A stretch of DNA of 39,669 nt from Nanobdellota archaeon (GCA_014239585.1 JAAZYP010000001.1:71752-111420); one strand, 5' to 3'. Positions 9,646-19,468 are shown, counted from the stretch's first letter. Numbers and translations: made by a program. The notes: a model not told the origin generated them from the sequence alone.

Positions 9646-10356
9646 ATGCGTCGCTACGAAAAAAGCGTAGAGGAGATTACAGATATTCTTGATTCTGCTC
9701 TCGAATCTGGCAAAGCATTTTGGGCAATTGAAGTTGGATCTCGAAATGCTCGAAAACCCAAACTTGAACAAGCCATTAGAGAGGCACAAGATACAAAGAA
9801 TTTTTTAGCAACTAGAGGAGATTATAATCCAATGGTTCTATCAACACTAATTTCTTTAGGATCGGGAATTACGCGTTCAAAAGGAAGAAAACGATTAACA
9901 GACAAAATTGATCGAATTTATGCTGCTGAAATGAATCCAAACATCCTTCAATATACAATTAACAAGATAAATAAATTACAATCAAATTTAATTTTTTCAA
10001 AATCTGAACGAGAAATAATTGAATCATCAAATTATTTGGAATTTGTTACACACGTTCGTTCCAGATCATCAGAAATAATAGATCTCAATCAGGAAACTCA
10101 GGGAAAAATTCCCGAAGAATATTTTTCTCAGATGTTAGGAATGGTTTTTCCTGACGCGATAATTCTCCCGCGAGTACAATATAATTGTGTAGGTGCTCGA
10201 ACACTTAGATTTGAAACTGAAGAATTACATCCTAAACCTTCTGAAGTTGATATTCTCTTAATTGACGATCCAAATACAATTTTCAGAAATGCACCGTTAC
10301 TTGAACAACCACCTTATAATCTGGAGAATCTTTTGCTAACTAAGGATTTAATATGA
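9646..10356 (+). CDS. Hypothetical protein
   Basis: 236-aa ORF, 32 nt after rpl15e and ATGA-overlapped with the next gene; no family recognised. Confidence 0.7.
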   Translation: MRRYEKSVEEITDILDSALESGKAFWAIEVGSRNARKPKLEQAIREAQDTKNFLATRGDYNPMVLSTLISLGSGITRSKGRKRLTDKIDRIYAAEMNPNILQYTINKINKLQSNLIFSKSEREIIESSNYLEFVTHVRSRSSEIIDLNQETQGKIPEEYFSQMLGMVFPDAIILPRVQYNCVGARTLRFETEELHPKPSEVDILLIDDPNTIFRNAPLLEQPPYNLENLLLTKDLI

Positions 10357-10682
10357 AACAAAAAAAATTAATTTTAATGATTTTAGTAGCATTTTTATTA
10401 CTTACTTTTCTAAATCCTTCTATGGCAAAACAAGGCGATACAGTTGCAGTTGATTATTGGTTAACTGCGGATGACAAACAAATTGATACATCTGAAGGAA
10501 GAGGATTATTTGAATTTACTCTTGGAAAAGGTCAAGTAATTCCAGGTTTCGACAAAGCAGTTGAAGGAATGAAAGTAGGCGAAGAAAAAACAGTAGTTCT
10601 TACTGGAAACGATGCTTATACACAAGGACCACTTGCGGGAAAAGATTTAACTTTCAGAATCATTTTGAGAGAAATTAAATGA
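10353..10682 (+). CDS. Exported FKBP-type peptidyl-prolyl isomerase
   Basis: N-terminal signal peptide MKQKKLILMILVAFLLLTFLNPSMA; VDYWLTADDKQIDTSEG..FEFTLGKGQVIPGFDKAVEGMKVGEEKTVVL. Confidence 0.88.
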   Translation: MKQKKLILMILVAFLLLTFLNPSMAKQGDTVAVDYWLTADDKQIDTSEGRGLFEFTLGKGQVIPGFDKAVEGMKVGEEKTVVLTGNDAYTQGPLAGKDLTFRIILREIK

Positions 10683-10939
10683 ATGTATATGAATCTCGAC
10701 CGGAAACTCCTAAAAACGGAGATATCCACATTTATTCCATGAGAGGTTCATCTATTTTATTTCAAGGAAAATCAGATACAATTCTTTTTGAAGGAGACGT
10801 TTTTGCAGAAAAATATTCTAATGACGAATGGAACAAACTTTCAAAGATTCCGCTAAATTCAAAATTTTATGATTCGAGAGGAGAACGAGAAACGTTAGAC
10901 GATTTCATTCAATATTTTGAAGGATTATCTAAAAAATGA
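10679..10939 (+). CDS. Hypothetical protein (86 aa)
   Basis: ATGA overlap with the upstream FKBP gene and the downstream micro-ORF. Confidence 0.6.
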   Translation: MNVYESRPETPKNGDIHIYSMRGSSILFQGKSDTILFEGDVFAEKYSNDEWNKLSKIPLNSKFYDSRGERETLDDFIQYFEGLSKK

Positions 10940-11052
10940 GCACCGTTGAAAATGAAAAAAGAATCAAAGAATTCATGGACAAAGGAATGACTCGAGAATC
11001 CGCAAAAATAATTCTGGGACTTACAGGGGATGAAAATGAAAAAAATATCTAA
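10936..11052 (+). CDS. Small hypothetical protein (38 aa), below ORF-track cutoff
   Basis: MSTVENEKRIKEFMDKGMTRESAKIILGLTGDENEKNI; ATGA overlap with previous gene, overlaps start of next. Confidence 0.5.
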   Translation: MSTVENEKRIKEFMDKGMTRESAKIILGLTGDENEKNI

Positions 11053-12451
11053 AACCGATTATGTTCAAAGTCTAAAATGTATGAATGTAGTTTGGCATAG
11101 ATTTCATGATCGTTCAAAACTTCCAGATTTATCCAATAATTTAATTGTTCAACTTGGAACCGAATTTGGTATTTTTGCAACAAAACTTTATCCCAAAGGA
11201 GTTATGATTGATACTGAATATTCGAAAGCAGCTAAAGAAACCGAAAAATATCTCGATATAGGAATCCCAATTTTTGAAGCAACTTTTGAAACCGAAAAAT
11301 TATATTGTAAGGTAGATATACTTGAACCTTCAACAAATGGTTTTGACATCATTGAAGTTAAATCTAGTTCTAGTGTAAAAAAAGATCACTATGATGATAT
11401 TGCTTTTCAAAAACATGTTCTCGAAAAACTTGGATACACAATAAACAATTGCTATCTGATGCATGCAAATAAAAAATATATTCGAAAAGGAAAATTAAAT
11501 CTTTCTGAACTTTTTCAAAAAACAGATGTCACTGAAAAAGTAAATCAATTAGAAAATACAATCGCACCAAATATTGAAAAAATAATAAAATATATTTCTC
11601 AAAAACTTCCTGATAACAAACACAAATTTTGTGCCAAACCAAAACAATGCGACTTAAGAGAAATCTGCTGGAACCATTTACCCGAACACAATATTTTGGA
11701 ATTACACGGACTTTGGTTTAATCATGCTGCACCACTAATGGACCAAGGAATATTGTCAATTCTAGATTTACCCGAAGAATTTTTTGAGAAACATAAACAT
11801 ACAATACAGAAAAATGCAATTTCCTCTGGTGAACCTCAAATAAATAAATCCGAAATCGAAGAATTCAAAAAATCATTATCATTTCCATTATCTTATTTTG
11901 ATTTCGAAACATTGGGAACACCAATTCCGCTTCATGACGGATTAAATCCGTGGGGAAAATTTCCATTTCAATATTCTATTCATATTGATGACGAAAAAAA
12001 ATTGACGCACTTAGAATTTCTTGCAGATTCAGATCAAGATCCACGAGAAGATTTAGCAAAACAATTAATCAAAGATATGCCAAAAACAGGAAGTATCATA
12101 ACATTCAATATGAGTTTTGAAAAAGGCGTAATTAAAGAGTTAGCCAAAAGATTTCCAAAATATGAGCAAGAGCTTAAGTCAATGATTGAAAGAATTGTCG
12201 ATCTTCAAACTATTTTCAAAAAATTTCATTATTATCATGCTGATCAAAAAGGAAGCGCTTCACTAAAATTTGTTCTTCCAGTTTTCTCCGACAAAAAATA
12301 TTCCGAACTCGAAATCCAAAACGGTCAAGAAGCATTTTCTGCATTTTACAATAAATATTATCTCAAAAAGAAAGGCGTGTCAAGAAAGGCACTTCTTGAT
12401 TATTGCGCATTAGATACTCTTGCGATGGTTGAGATACTTGAAGGGATTTAG
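11030..12451 (+). CDS. DUF2779-like protein: N-terminal Cas4/RecB-like PD-(D/E)XK nuclease with probable Fe-S Cys set plus C-terminal DEDD 3'-5' exonuclease fold
   Basis: KVDIL...GFDIIEVKSSSS; Cys17 plus FCAKPKQCDLREIC; LSYFDFETLGTPIP (DEDD I), SIITFNMSFEKGVIKEL (II), LDYCALDTLAMVEIL (III). Confidence 0.85.
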   Translation: MKMKKISKTDYVQSLKCMNVVWHRFHDRSKLPDLSNNLIVQLGTEFGIFATKLYPKGVMIDTEYSKAAKETEKYLDIGIPIFEATFETEKLYCKVDILEPSTNGFDIIEVKSSSSVKKDHYDDIAFQKHVLEKLGYTINNCYLMHANKKYIRKGKLNLSELFQKTDVTEKVNQLENTIAPNIEKIIKYISQKLPDNKHKFCAKPKQCDLREICWNHLPEHNILELHGLWFNHAAPLMDQGILSILDLPEEFFEKHKHTIQKNAISSGEPQINKSEIEEFKKSLSFPLSYFDFETLGTPIPLHDGLNPWGKFPFQYSIHIDDEKKLTHLEFLADSDQDPREDLAKQLIKDMPKTGSIITFNMSFEKGVIKELAKRFPKYEQELKSMIERIVDLQTIFKKFHYYHADQKGSASLKFVLPVFSDKKYSELEIQNGQEAFSAFYNKYYLKKKGVSRKALLDYCALDTLAMVEILEGI

Positions 12452-12452
12452 A

Positions 12453-12779
12453 TCAGTCATTCAAATAACAAACATATCTAGGTTTTAGGGCGTCTATTAG
12501 TTCTTCATCAGTGTAGTCGCTTAAGTCCTTGCAGTCTTCGCAGGTTGGGCAAGGTTCAGGTGTTGGAGCATCGGGACAAATTGTAGATGCAGGACATTCA
12601 GGAATTATTGGAACTTCTACTGAGTTGACGCCGGCATCATAAGCGATTGTTCCGGAAACTGCGCCAACCAAAAGTAAGGCGGTCAAAGCTTTGCCAGGTA
12701 AAAAGTTAATTGCCAAATCAATAATATCAAAAAATCCGATAAAAAACGGTTCTTTTTTTTGTTCTTTCTTTTTGGCCAT
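12453..12779 (-). CDS. Single-TM protein with Cys/Pro-rich segment, unknown
   Basis: Start set to MAKKKEQKK at 12779; hydrophobic segment then ECPASTICPDAPTPEPCPTCEDCKD. Confidence 0.55.
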   Translation of the reverse strand: MAKKKEQKKEPFFIGFFDIIDLAINFLPGKALTALLLVGAVSGTIAYDAGVNSVEVPIIPECPASTICPDAPTPEPCPTCEDCKDLSDYTDEELIDALKPRYVCYLND

Positions 12780-12797
12780 AAAAAAGGTAAAATCTCT

Positions 12798-12810
12798 AAA
12801 TATATAAATA
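12798..12810. promoter_or_regulatory. Bidirectional TATA element between the 12779(-) and 12830(+) genes
   Basis: aaatatataaata; palindromic TATATA core at 12801-12806 lies about 24.5 and 26.5 nt from the two start codons. Confidence 0.55.
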
Positions 12811-12829
12811 ATCGGATTCAAAGTAAAGT

Positions 12830-13420
12830 ATGGATTTCCTAATGTACAATAAGCAAACGAAAGATGTTATTGGAGATTATATTTATTTGGTCGGTCCGAA
12901 TGAATATAAAAGAGTTAAAGGTAACACGACATTAGAGATAGGAGTTTTGTATGAACCGAAATCTGGAGATTTAAACGAATTAAAAAAGTTTGATTGTGTG
13001 GTTATCGGTAAAGCAACTAATGAAAAGATTTTAAGAAAATTGATTGAACACAAAAAAGTTTATGGAGTTACTGGAATTGAAACTGATCGAGGTCGAGAAC
13101 ACACACACTATCGTCGATCGAATATGAATCAAGTAATTGCTAAGATGATAAAAGATAATGAGAAAGTTTATATTTTGGATTTTAAATATTTATTAAATTC
13201 AAAAAAGCGTGGAAAATTAATAGGAAGAATTTTACAGAACACTAAATTTTTGAATAAATATAAGTGTAAAACTGGAATTGCCACATTTGCTGAAAGCGTT
13301 TATGGAACTAGATTTGAAGATAATTTGGAAGCATTAGGTAGAGTTTTAGGAATGAAGAAATTGGCAAAGTTTGAAGAAAAATCAAACCTGCCAAAAGGCG
13401 TTAGAATTTTAGAAAACTAA
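12830..13420 (+). CDS. rnp3: Ribonuclease P protein component 3 (Rpp30)
   Basis: GVTGIETDRGREHTHYRRSNMNQVIAKMIKDNEKVYILDFKYLLNSKKRGKLIGRILQNTKFLNKYKCKTGIATFAESVYGTRFEDNLEALGRVLGM. Confidence 0.82.
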   Translation: MDFLMYNKQTKDVIGDYIYLVGPNEYKRVKGNTTLEIGVLYEPKSGDLNELKKFDCVVIGKATNEKILRKLIEHKKVYGVTGIETDRGREHTHYRRSNMNQVIAKMIKDNEKVYILDFKYLLNSKKRGKLIGRILQNTKFLNKYKCKTGIATFAESVYGTRFEDNLEALGRVLGMKKLAKFEEKSNLPKGVRILEN

Positions 13421-14710
13421 CTCTTCGCCTTGTTTTGGTGCTATTGCGTCCAATGACAATTGACTTCTTAATTCCATTGCGAATCTCGGACAGTGTGCTC
13501 CGTGGATACAAAGAACTTTCTTTGGTCGTAAATCTTTAACCAATTTTAGTAATTCGTCTCTTCCAGCATGAGAACTTAGTTCGAAATTATACATCGGACA
13601 TTTGACTTTTAAATCAACATCTTCAGTGACATATCTTCCGGTGTCCGCCAGATATCTTCCTGCTGTTCCAGGAATTTGGTAACCTGCAGTTATTAGTGCA
13701 GATTTCGGATCAGTGTAAACGTGTTTGATGTAGTGTGCAATTGGTCCACCGTCCATTGAACCACCAGTAGTGATTATAGCGCACGGTTTTGTTGCTGCTT
13801 TTCGTCTTTGTTCTTGAGTTTTAATCAAGATTGCTTTCTTCATACCACTCTTTAATTGAACAGAATTCCGAATGAACTTCGGATTTCTTGAAGAAATATC
13901 TACTGCCGCTCGGCCCATTCCGTCTACATATACTGGGAAATCTATGCCGTATTTTTCCAAAATCATCAATAATTCAGGTGCTCGTATAGCAAAAGAAGGA
14001 ATTAATGCAACTCCTCCACCCTTTACTGTCTTTTTGACTTGGTCTGCGAATGCTTTTTCGATTTTAGCCCGTTTATCTAATGATCTGGAACTGTAAGTTG
14101 TTTCCATGATTAGTAGATCGATGTTTTTAAGATGAGAATAATCTGCACCGTTTACTAGTTGAGTATCTTCGATTTTGAAATCGCTAGTATACAGAATTTT
14201 CTTTCCAGACATTTCAATTAATGCCATTGCAGATCCAGGAATGTGTCCTGCATCGTAGAAAGTTATTTTTGTATCTCCAATCATAAATGGTTTTTTGTAG
14301 TTAACAATATCCCATGCATGAAGTACACTTTTGATGTCATTTCGTCCAAAATTTCGAGGTTTACCTTTTAATTTTCCAACTTTTAGACTATCATAAAGAA
14401 CTAATTCTGCTAAATCTTTTGTTGCTTGCGTACCAAATATTTTTGGTTTTTTCTTTTGCACAGTCCATAATTCTGGAACTGAACCACAGTGATCTAGGTG
14501 TCCGTGACAGATTACTACTCCATCAACAGGAGTTTTTGGTAGTAATGGTCCAATTCCATCGGAAACATTAAATCCAAATTCCATAGAAATACGGTCTTTA
14601 CCGTTATCTAAAATTACTGCGTTGTTACCGACTTCTCTGAAGCCACCGTTACATTCGATCTTAATTGATCTATCTTTGTTTGTTTTATTTTCTATTTTTT
14701 TGTTTTTCAT
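13409..14710 (-). CDS. MBL-fold beta-CASP ribonuclease (aCPSF2/RNase J-like, no KH domain)
   Basis: CNGGFREVGNNAVIL...CHGHLDHCGSVPEL...DAGHIPGSAMALIEM...METTYSSR...ELSSHAGRDELLKLV...CIHGAHC. Confidence 0.92.
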   Translation of the reverse strand: MKNKKIENKTNKDRSIKIECNGGFREVGNNAVILDNGKDRISMEFGFNVSDGIGPLLPKTPVDGVVICHGHLDHCGSVPELWTVQKKKPKIFGTQATKDLAELVLYDSLKVGKLKGKPRNFGRNDIKSVLHAWDIVNYKKPFMIGDTKITFYDAGHIPGSAMALIEMSGKKILYTSDFKIEDTQLVNGADYSHLKNIDLLIMETTYSSRSLDKRAKIEKAFADQVKKTVKGGGVALIPSFAIRAPELLMILEKYGIDFPVYVDGMGRAAVDISSRNPKFIRNSVQLKSGMKKAILIKTQEQRRKAATKPCAIITTGGSMDGGPIAHYIKHVYTDPKSALITAGYQIPGTAGRYLADTGRYVTEDVDLKVKCPMYNFELSSHAGRDELLKLVKDLRPKKVLCIHGAHCPRFAMELRSQLSLDAIAPKQGEELVF

Positions 14711-14754
14711 TGTTTTATACTAAATAAAAATCGCCTTGACGAATTCTATTGTGA

Positions 14755-15087
14755 TTATGATGTGAGGGAAATTGATTGGCCGTTTTTAAGCTTATGCTTT
14801 TTTATGAAACCCGCTGGAGTCTCAATTATGTATTTAGCCGGCTTTTTTGGAGATATTTTGAATTTGAAAGGCATAACTTTTTGTTTAAGTGAAACAATTT
14901 TTTTGTCTCTTATCCAAATGATATCTATTGGTTTTCTAACAAAACAAGTGTGTAAAGTTGAGTGCGCAATCGAAGGATAAAAAGTTTCTAAGACAATCGG
15001 TTGAATTTTACGAAACATTAGTCCGAAAGTAAATTTACCTAAATATTTTGCCTCGAATAACTTTTTTCGTCCTTGTTTAATTATCAT
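14755..15087 (-). CDS. DUF192 family protein
   Basis: GLMFRKIQP...IDIIWIRDKKIV...PAKYIIETPAGFIKKHKLKNGQSI. Confidence 0.8.
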   Translation of the reverse strand: MIIKQGRKKLFEAKYLGKFTFGLMFRKIQPIVLETFYPSIAHSTLHTCFVRKPIDIIWIRDKKIVSLKQKVMPFKFKISPKKPAKYIIETPAGFIKKHKLKNGQSISLTS

Positions 15088-15677
15088 TCAGAAAAATTAT
15101 CCAAAGGTAATTCCCCGCCTTTTTTTATGCTACCTTTGATTTTCAAATATTCATTTGCTAAAACCCAATAAACTAGGCCTAATGATCTTGAACCTTTGTT
15201 GTTACAAATTATTGAAACATCAATATTTTTGAAAGTGTTATTTGAATCACAAAGTGCGACAACAGGAATACCGACATGATATGAATCTTTGATTGCATTC
15301 TTATCTCCTCTCGGGTCTGCTACAAACATAACTTTCGGTTCCATGAATGTTTTCAATTGAGAGTTAGTGATTATTCCTGCAGGATATCTTCCAACAAAGA
15401 ATTTTGCACCGATTGATTCAGCAAATGCTTTTGCTGCCTTCCAACCATTTTCTCTTCGACAAACAACTAAAATATCTTCAGGATTGTATTTAGCTAAAAA
15501 TTCTGCTCCAGATTTTAATTTTTCATCAATTTTTTGAACATCTAAAATTGCAACACCATTTTTTGGGTTGACTTTGTGAATATATTCAGACATATCTTTT
15601 GTTTTGAATTTGGTTCCGATTTGAATTCCAGATTCAAGATATTGATCGACAGCGACTAAGTTACTCATCGTCTTCAT
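15084..15677 (-). CDS. rps2: Ribosomal protein S2
   Basis: [48 protein letters not shown]...RYPAGIITN...[32 protein letters not shown]. Confidence 0.95.
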   Translation of the reverse strand: MKTMSNLVAVDQYLESGIQIGTKFKTKDMSEYIHKVNPKNGVAILDVQKIDEKLKSGAEFLAKYNPEDILVVCRRENGWKAAKAFAESIGAKFFVGRYPAGIITNSQLKTFMEPKVMFVADPRGDKNAIKDSYHVGIPVVALCDSNNTFKNIDVSIICNNKGSRSLGLVYWVLANEYLKIKGSIKKGGELPLDNFSE

Positions 15678-15876
15678 CCTTTTCTTCTTCGATTTTTATT
15701 GGTGCGGGTCGATTAACTGTAATTGGAAGAACTCCACTTGCGAGTTCTTCCTTAGCAATTTGAACGGTATTGTACAAATCTTTTGGTCGTTTTATCAAAA
15801 TCGGAGCACCCATAGATAATTGTAGCGCACGCGCTCCAATAATTCTTGCCGTCTCAAATTTTGTTAATTTAACCAT
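15661..15876 (-). CDS. rpoK: DNA-directed RNA polymerase subunit K
   Basis: [25 protein letters not shown]...[27 protein letters not shown]. Confidence 0.93.
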   Translation of the reverse strand: MVKLTKFETARIIGARALQLSMGAPILIKRPKDLYNTVQIAKEELASGVLPITVNRPAPIKIEEEKDEDDE

Positions 15877-15877
15877 T

Positions 15878-16663
15878 TTAATATTTGTTTATAAGCTTAC
15901 GTAGCTCTTTACCTTTGCTTGTTGCTAATTTTACAGCATTTTTAAGCTCTTCGTTTGTGACTGGAGTCACTCCGCCTTTTTGCATTGCGCAGATATTTCC
16001 ATTATCTATTGTTGCAATGTTTAGTCGAGCTTCCATAATCGATTCTTCTTCGAAAGTTGGATCAATTAATAATTTATCTCCAACTTTAGCAATAGTAACC
16101 ATTACTGGAACATTTTGAAGTTTAACTCCATTTTTTGTTCTAGTTTCATGTGCCACTTTGCCAGATTCAGCATCGTATTCAGGGAATTTAGCATTTTTTA
16201 TTGCAAGCAATGCTGCAATAACTCCTGCGTCAAATAAATTTCCATCTGCATTTGTCGGATAGATATCTACTGACAACATCCATGCTGCTTCACCTTCTTC
16301 GATACAAAGATCTTCAAAGTTTACAGTTTTAGATTCTCTAATTGCTCGGTCCACAACTCTCGAAAGCTCAATAGATTCCGGAGAAGGTGGCCCACTTCTG
16401 TAGTTTGGATTTGAAATCGGACTAAGTTCACCGTTTACCATAAACATACCTTGATTAGCTGTGTCCGGATAAGGTTTACCTACCGAAAATTTTACTCCAG
16501 CAATGACTTCAGTGTTACCTAGCCGAACTCTTGCAGATCCATTTGCTTGTGGAATAATTCCCGTTTCAATTTCAATATCTCGGTAGTCTTCTAATTTTCT
16601 ACCGTCAGATCTCACATTATTGTTAAGTGATTCCTTGATAAATTCTGTATTTACTAAACTCAT
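15878..16663 (-). CDS. rrp42: Exosome complex subunit Rrp42
   Basis: RNase PH fold, [48 protein letters not shown]; follows Rrp41. Confidence 0.95.
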   Translation of the reverse strand: MSLVNTEFIKESLNNNVRSDGRKLEDYRDIEIETGIIPQANGSARVRLGNTEVIAGVKFSVGKPYPDTANQGMFMVNGELSPISNPNYRSGPPSPESIELSRVVDRAIRESKTVNFEDLCIEEGEAAWMLSVDIYPTNADGNLFDAGVIAALLAIKNAKFPEYDAESGKVAHETRTKNGVKLQNVPVMVTIAKVGDKLLIDPTFEEESIMEARLNIATIDNGNICAMQKGGVTPVTNEELKNAVKLATSKGKELRKLINKY

Positions 16664-17382
16664 TTTTTATTCTCCTTTTTGCCGATTAAAGCATTCTTTT
16701 GCACTTCGTAAATCTCCATTGCTGAATCCATTACTAATTTCATTGATTCATCAAATTCCTTTGAAGATAAATCACCGTCCATTTGAACGAGAGTTATTTC
16801 ATTACGATTTGGCATAACTGCAATTGGAAGATCTGCTTGTCCAAAGTTGTCCTCTGGTTGGAATAAATCCAATAATACTGTATCATCTGCTTTTCCTGCA
16901 GCGACAGCACAAACTAAATCTCGCATTTCAATTCCAGCATTTGCTAAAGCTAAAGATGCAGCATTAATTGCAGCGGTTCTAGTTCCCGCATTTGCATTCA
17001 AAATTTGTACGTGTATTTCGATTGCGGTTGCCGGGTATTTTTCAGTTATAACTGCTGCTTCTAAAGCATCAATCATAACTTTTGAAATTTCTTTACTTCT
17101 TCGACTTGGTCCAGGTCTACATCTATCTGTTGTTGAGAATGGAAGCATTGAGTAATAAACTCGAATTAATGCTCTATCATCCTTTGTCTGATGTTTAGGT
17201 AAAACTTCCTTTGGACCATAAACTCCTGCAATCGCAACAGTTTCACCCATAGTAAATCTTGCTGAACCATCTGCTTGTGGAATAATTCCAACTTCTGCAG
17301 TCATTTTTCTTAATTCATTTGCCTTTCGACCGTCAATTCGTTTTCCTTTGACGACAAGCGGCGTATCTGATTTTCCTGCCAT
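16660..17382 (-). CDS. rrp41: Exosome complex exonuclease Rrp41
   Basis: RIDGRKANELRKMTAEVGIIPQADGSARFTMGETVAIAGVYGP...CRPGPSRRSKEIS...ILNANAGTRTAAINAASLALANAG. Confidence 0.96.
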   Translation of the reverse strand: MAGKSDTPLVVKGKRIDGRKANELRKMTAEVGIIPQADGSARFTMGETVAIAGVYGPKEVLPKHQTKDDRALIRVYYSMLPFSTTDRCRPGPSRRSKEISKVMIDALEAAVITEKYPATAIEIHVQILNANAGTRTAAINAASLALANAGIEMRDLVCAVAAGKADDTVLLDLFQPEDNFGQADLPIAVMPNRNEITLVQMDGDLSSKEFDESMKLVMDSAMEIYEVQKNALIGKKENKK

Positions 17383-17383
17383 T

Positions 17384-18076
17384 TTATTTTTTTCCTCCTA
17401 ACATTTTCTTGACTTTTTCAGTTAATCCTGAACTTTTTGTATTAGATTCAATTAGTTTAATTGCTTCTTGAACTTTGAATACATTTTCAGTATTATCGCA
17501 ATGTACGTACACATAACCATTTTGGCCAATAACAACGTTACATCCTGATTCATCTTTCAATGTATTGATCATACTACCTTGTTTTCCAATAATTCGAGGA
17601 ATTAATCCCGAATCGACATTAATTAAATGTCCTGAAGGTAATTTTCGGTATAGTCGATCTTTGGCACTAACTTTGAAAGTGCCGTTTCGGTTACCAATTA
17701 TTTCTACGAAAACTAAATCACCTACTGCGAAAAATTGCGACATTTTTCCAGTTTCGATGAAAGATTGACTTCCTTCTCTGAGATCTAATTCACATTTGAC
17801 TGGAACTCCAATGTCCAGTGTCCATCCATAATTGTTCATGGAAACTACTTTTCCAATAATTTTATCGCCTTGTTTCGGCGCATATTTTTCGAATATAGGA
17901 ACAACTTTTACAACATGTCCCTTGTTACTTATTTTACCAACTACTGTTGAAGTAATTGATTCGCCATCCCTAATTGCTTTTCCTGACGGAATATAGCTCA
18001 TTCCTTCTGCCAGCAATTGTCCTGGGACAACAATATCATTGTCTTTTACGTGTAATTTTTTTACCATTTTATTCAT
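17384..18076 (-). CDS. rrp4: Exosome complex RNA-binding subunit Rrp4 (S1 + KH)
   Basis: VVPGQLLAEGMSYIPSGKAIRDGESITSTVVGKIS...SGHLINVDSGLIPRIIGKQGSMINTLKDESGC. Confidence 0.93.
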   Translation of the reverse strand: MNKMVKKLHVKDNDIVVPGQLLAEGMSYIPSGKAIRDGESITSTVVGKISNKGHVVKVVPIFEKYAPKQGDKIIGKVVSMNNYGWTLDIGVPVKCELDLREGSQSFIETGKMSQFFAVGDLVFVEIIGNRNGTFKVSAKDRLYRKLPSGHLINVDSGLIPRIIGKQGSMINTLKDESGCNVVIGQNGYVYVHCDNTENVFKVQEAIKLIESNTKSSGLTEKVKKMLGGKK

Positions 18077-18773
18077 TTATTTCTGCTTCTCCATTAGTTA
18101 ATTTGTTAATTAATGAGTATATATCGTTTTTAGCTCCGCCAACGATTTCCAATTCCACGTAGATTCCGCCGTCGCTTTGCCATTCTTCCTTTTTCATTGA
18201 AGAACTATATCTATTTTTTAATGCACTGTAAGTTGAACCTGCAAATTTTGCAGGAATTGTGATTTTCATTTTAACTTTATCAAAAGATAAAGGAATTATT
18301 GTTCTAATTGATTTAATTATTTTCTGAGTTTGAGTTTCAAAATTTTCTGAATAATCTACACTAACTTTTACTTGATCCATTGCTAATTCGATTCTTTGTC
18401 GCGGATGTGGAGAATTTGATTTTGGATCAACAGAATTTTGTTGAATATATTCGATAATTCGATTTCGTCGAGTTTCCATTAATTTTTTTCTTTGATCGGC
18501 AGTCAAATGAAGTTCACCATCTTTGATAATTTTTGCAGCGGGAGAATCTCCTAGCACAGATTTAACTTTATCTTCAGATGATTTTAGACCTCGATTCGCA
18601 TCTTCAAAAACAGTTTGACTTTGAACAAACTCATTAATTTTAATATCTTGTCCCGATCTGAAAGCTAACGCTTTGTCAACATCTGAAATAACAACTTCAA
18701 AATTTTCTCCACCTTTCTTCAGGCGTGCGAGTGTAAATGAAACTCTCTCTTTATCGTAAGTTCTGTTTTGCAT
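18069..18773 (-). CDS. Ribosome maturation protein SBDS
   Basis: VSFTLARLKKGGENFEVVISDVDKALAFRSG...FEDANRGLKSSEDKV...RRNRIIEYIQQNSVDPKSNSPHPRQRIELAMDQVKVSVDYSE. Confidence 0.94.
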   Translation of the reverse strand: MQNRTYDKERVSFTLARLKKGGENFEVVISDVDKALAFRSGQDIKINEFVQSQTVFEDANRGLKSSEDKVKSVLGDSPAAKIIKDGELHLTADQRKKLMETRRNRIIEYIQQNSVDPKSNSPHPRQRIELAMDQVKVSVDYSENFETQTQKIIKSIRTIIPLSFDKVKMKITIPAKFAGSTYSALKNRYSSSMKKEEWQSDGGIYVELEIVGGAKNDIYSLINKLTNGEAEINE

Positions 18774-19468
18774 TAATCTTTTTTATTCGGAGCAACCTTT
18801 ATTCCCTTTGTATTTGAGACCATAATTTGGACTCGGGATTTCTTAAATTCTTTTCCAAGAATTTTGGTGTAAATTGTATTAACTAATTTAAGTCCGTCAT
18901 CTAAACTCATGTCTTTTTTCCAAGCCTTTTCAAGTAATTTATTTGCTTCGGTTGAATTGTTTCCAATTGCTTTAGCATTATATTTAAAATAAATACCTGC
19001 AGGTTCAGTAGAAAAAAGTTGCGGACCATTCTCAGTCATTCCACCTACTAAAAGTGATACTCCGAAAGGTCTTATCCCTCCGTACTGCGTAAAACTCTGA
19101 CAAATGTCAGAGATAAATTTGACAAGTTCTTCAGGCGCTATTTCTTCACCGTAAGTTAATTTATGTTCTTGAGCTTTTAATCGTGCTCGCTTAAGTAAAA
19201 CTCTTGCGTCACCAATATAACCTGCGGAAGTTAAAATAATATTTGAATCAACTTCTTCAATTTTTGAAACTGAATCTGCAACTAAAAGCGGATCAATTCG
19301 ATGAGTATCTGCAGCTAAAATAATTCCATCTTTAGTAGTTACTCCCAAAATAAGGGAACCTGCATCTATCGCTTTCTTTGCGTATTCTACTTGTAATATT
19401 CGGCCGTCCGGACTAAAAACTGTGATCGCCCGATCGTAACCCATAACTTGATTTGGTACAAATTGCAT
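18773..19468 (-). CDS. psmA: 20S proteasome alpha subunit
   Basis: GYDRAITVFSPDGRILQVEYAKKAIDAGSLILGVTTKDGIILAADTH; SD-like GAGG upstream of the start. Confidence 0.96.
   Translation of the reverse strand: MQFVPNQVMGYDRAITVFSPDGRILQVEYAKKAIDAGSLILGVTTKDGIILAADTHRIDPLLVADSVSKIEEVDSNIILTSAGYIGDARVLLKRARLKAQEHKLTYGEEIAPEELVKFISDICQSFTQYGGIRPFGVSLLVGGMTENGPQLFSTEPAGIYFKYNAKAIGNNSTEANKLLEKAWKKDMSLDDGLKLVNTIYTKILGKEFKKSRVQIMVSNTKGIKVAPNKKD

Noticed and set aside
9502-9789. 95-aa minus-strand ORF
   Set aside because: Antisense to the rpl15e 3' end and the next gene; no domain.
13872-17768. Plus-strand ORFs at 13872, 14762, 15885, 16620, 16847, 17565
   Set aside because: Antisense shadows of beta-CASP RNase, DUF192, Rrp42, Rrp41 and Rrp4 genes.
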